Source: Candidatus Gastranaerophilales bacterium (GTDB taxonomy: Bacteria > Cyanobacteriota > Vampirovibrionia > Gastranaerophilales > Gastranaerophilaceae). Taken from it: a DNA stretch of 6,680 nucleotides. The notes beneath the pieces were generated by a model. That model made no database searches and was not told the DNA's origin. It saw only the letters and a program-made list of their open reading frames with translations. The stretch is taken from positions 1 through 6,680 of the forward strand of contig UNSJ01000069.1 of assembly GCA_900548405.1 (NCBI GenBank). The letters are read 5' to 3'. Shown piece by piece: positions 6,642-6,680 of the stretch. The translations under genes were made by a program, and so were the position numbers. The stretch's first letter is position 1. Every line of letters begins with the position of its first letter.

Positions 6642-6680
6642 ATAGAAAATATTAGTATAAAATACCTCTTAAAATTAAGG

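Noticed and set aside
6668..6679. Palindrome CTTAAAATTAAG near the right edge as a terminator or operator
   Set aside because: Short and AT-only apart from its ends, expected by chance at this base composition. The window ends before any T run could be seen.

Overview
This is a low-GC (by eye about 30% G+C), tightly packed bacterial segment. Every recognisable gene lies on the + strand and reads as one operon. The content is surface-glycan biosynthesis: a family 2 glycosyltransferase (5' end missing), a transketolase-like enzyme split into two subunits, an extended SDR of the sugar-nucleotide epimerase/dehydratase type, a classical SDR reductase, an MsbA/PglK-like ABC exporter, and a broken regulator made of two LuxR-type helix-turn-helix (HTH) domains. 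The codon use, Shine-Dalgarno (SD) sites and exporter fit a Gram-negative host. The tandem LuxR-HTH gene recalls uncultured gut lineages such as Gastranaerophilales/Melainabacteria, while a G10 tract in a glycan gene recalls Campylobacterota. Neither assignment is secure from sequence alone.

Layout: 1-908 glycosyltransferase, frameshifted near 31-36. 908-1702 and 1699-2580 transketolase-like N and C subunits, with 1-nt and 4-nt overlaps. 2583-3530 extended SDR, which runs into a G10 tract (3518-3527) and stops early; its missing C-terminal tail is still present in another frame to 3607. 3588-3607 a strong SD followed by ATG-TAA. 3622-4341 classical SDR. 4361-6136 ABC exporter. 6146-6641 tandem-HTH regulator with four apparent single-base indels. 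The last 39 bases (6642-6680) show nothing beyond a 12-base AT-rich palindrome. I see no RNA genes, IS elements, CRISPR or promoter.

How it may work together (inference): the TPP enzyme could transfer a two-carbon ketol unit to or from a sugar intermediate, the two SDRs could epimerise or reduce the product, the glycosyltransferase could add it to a glycan, and the exporter could move a lipid-linked product across the inner membrane. The G10 tract makes the extended SDR a good candidate for ON/OFF phase variation.

A caution: apart from the G tract, every frame break lies within 40 bases of the left edge or 540 bases of the right edge, and most look like one-base losses in A runs. About 5 kb in the middle is clean. 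Poor consensus quality at contig ends is therefore a serious alternative to real gene decay.
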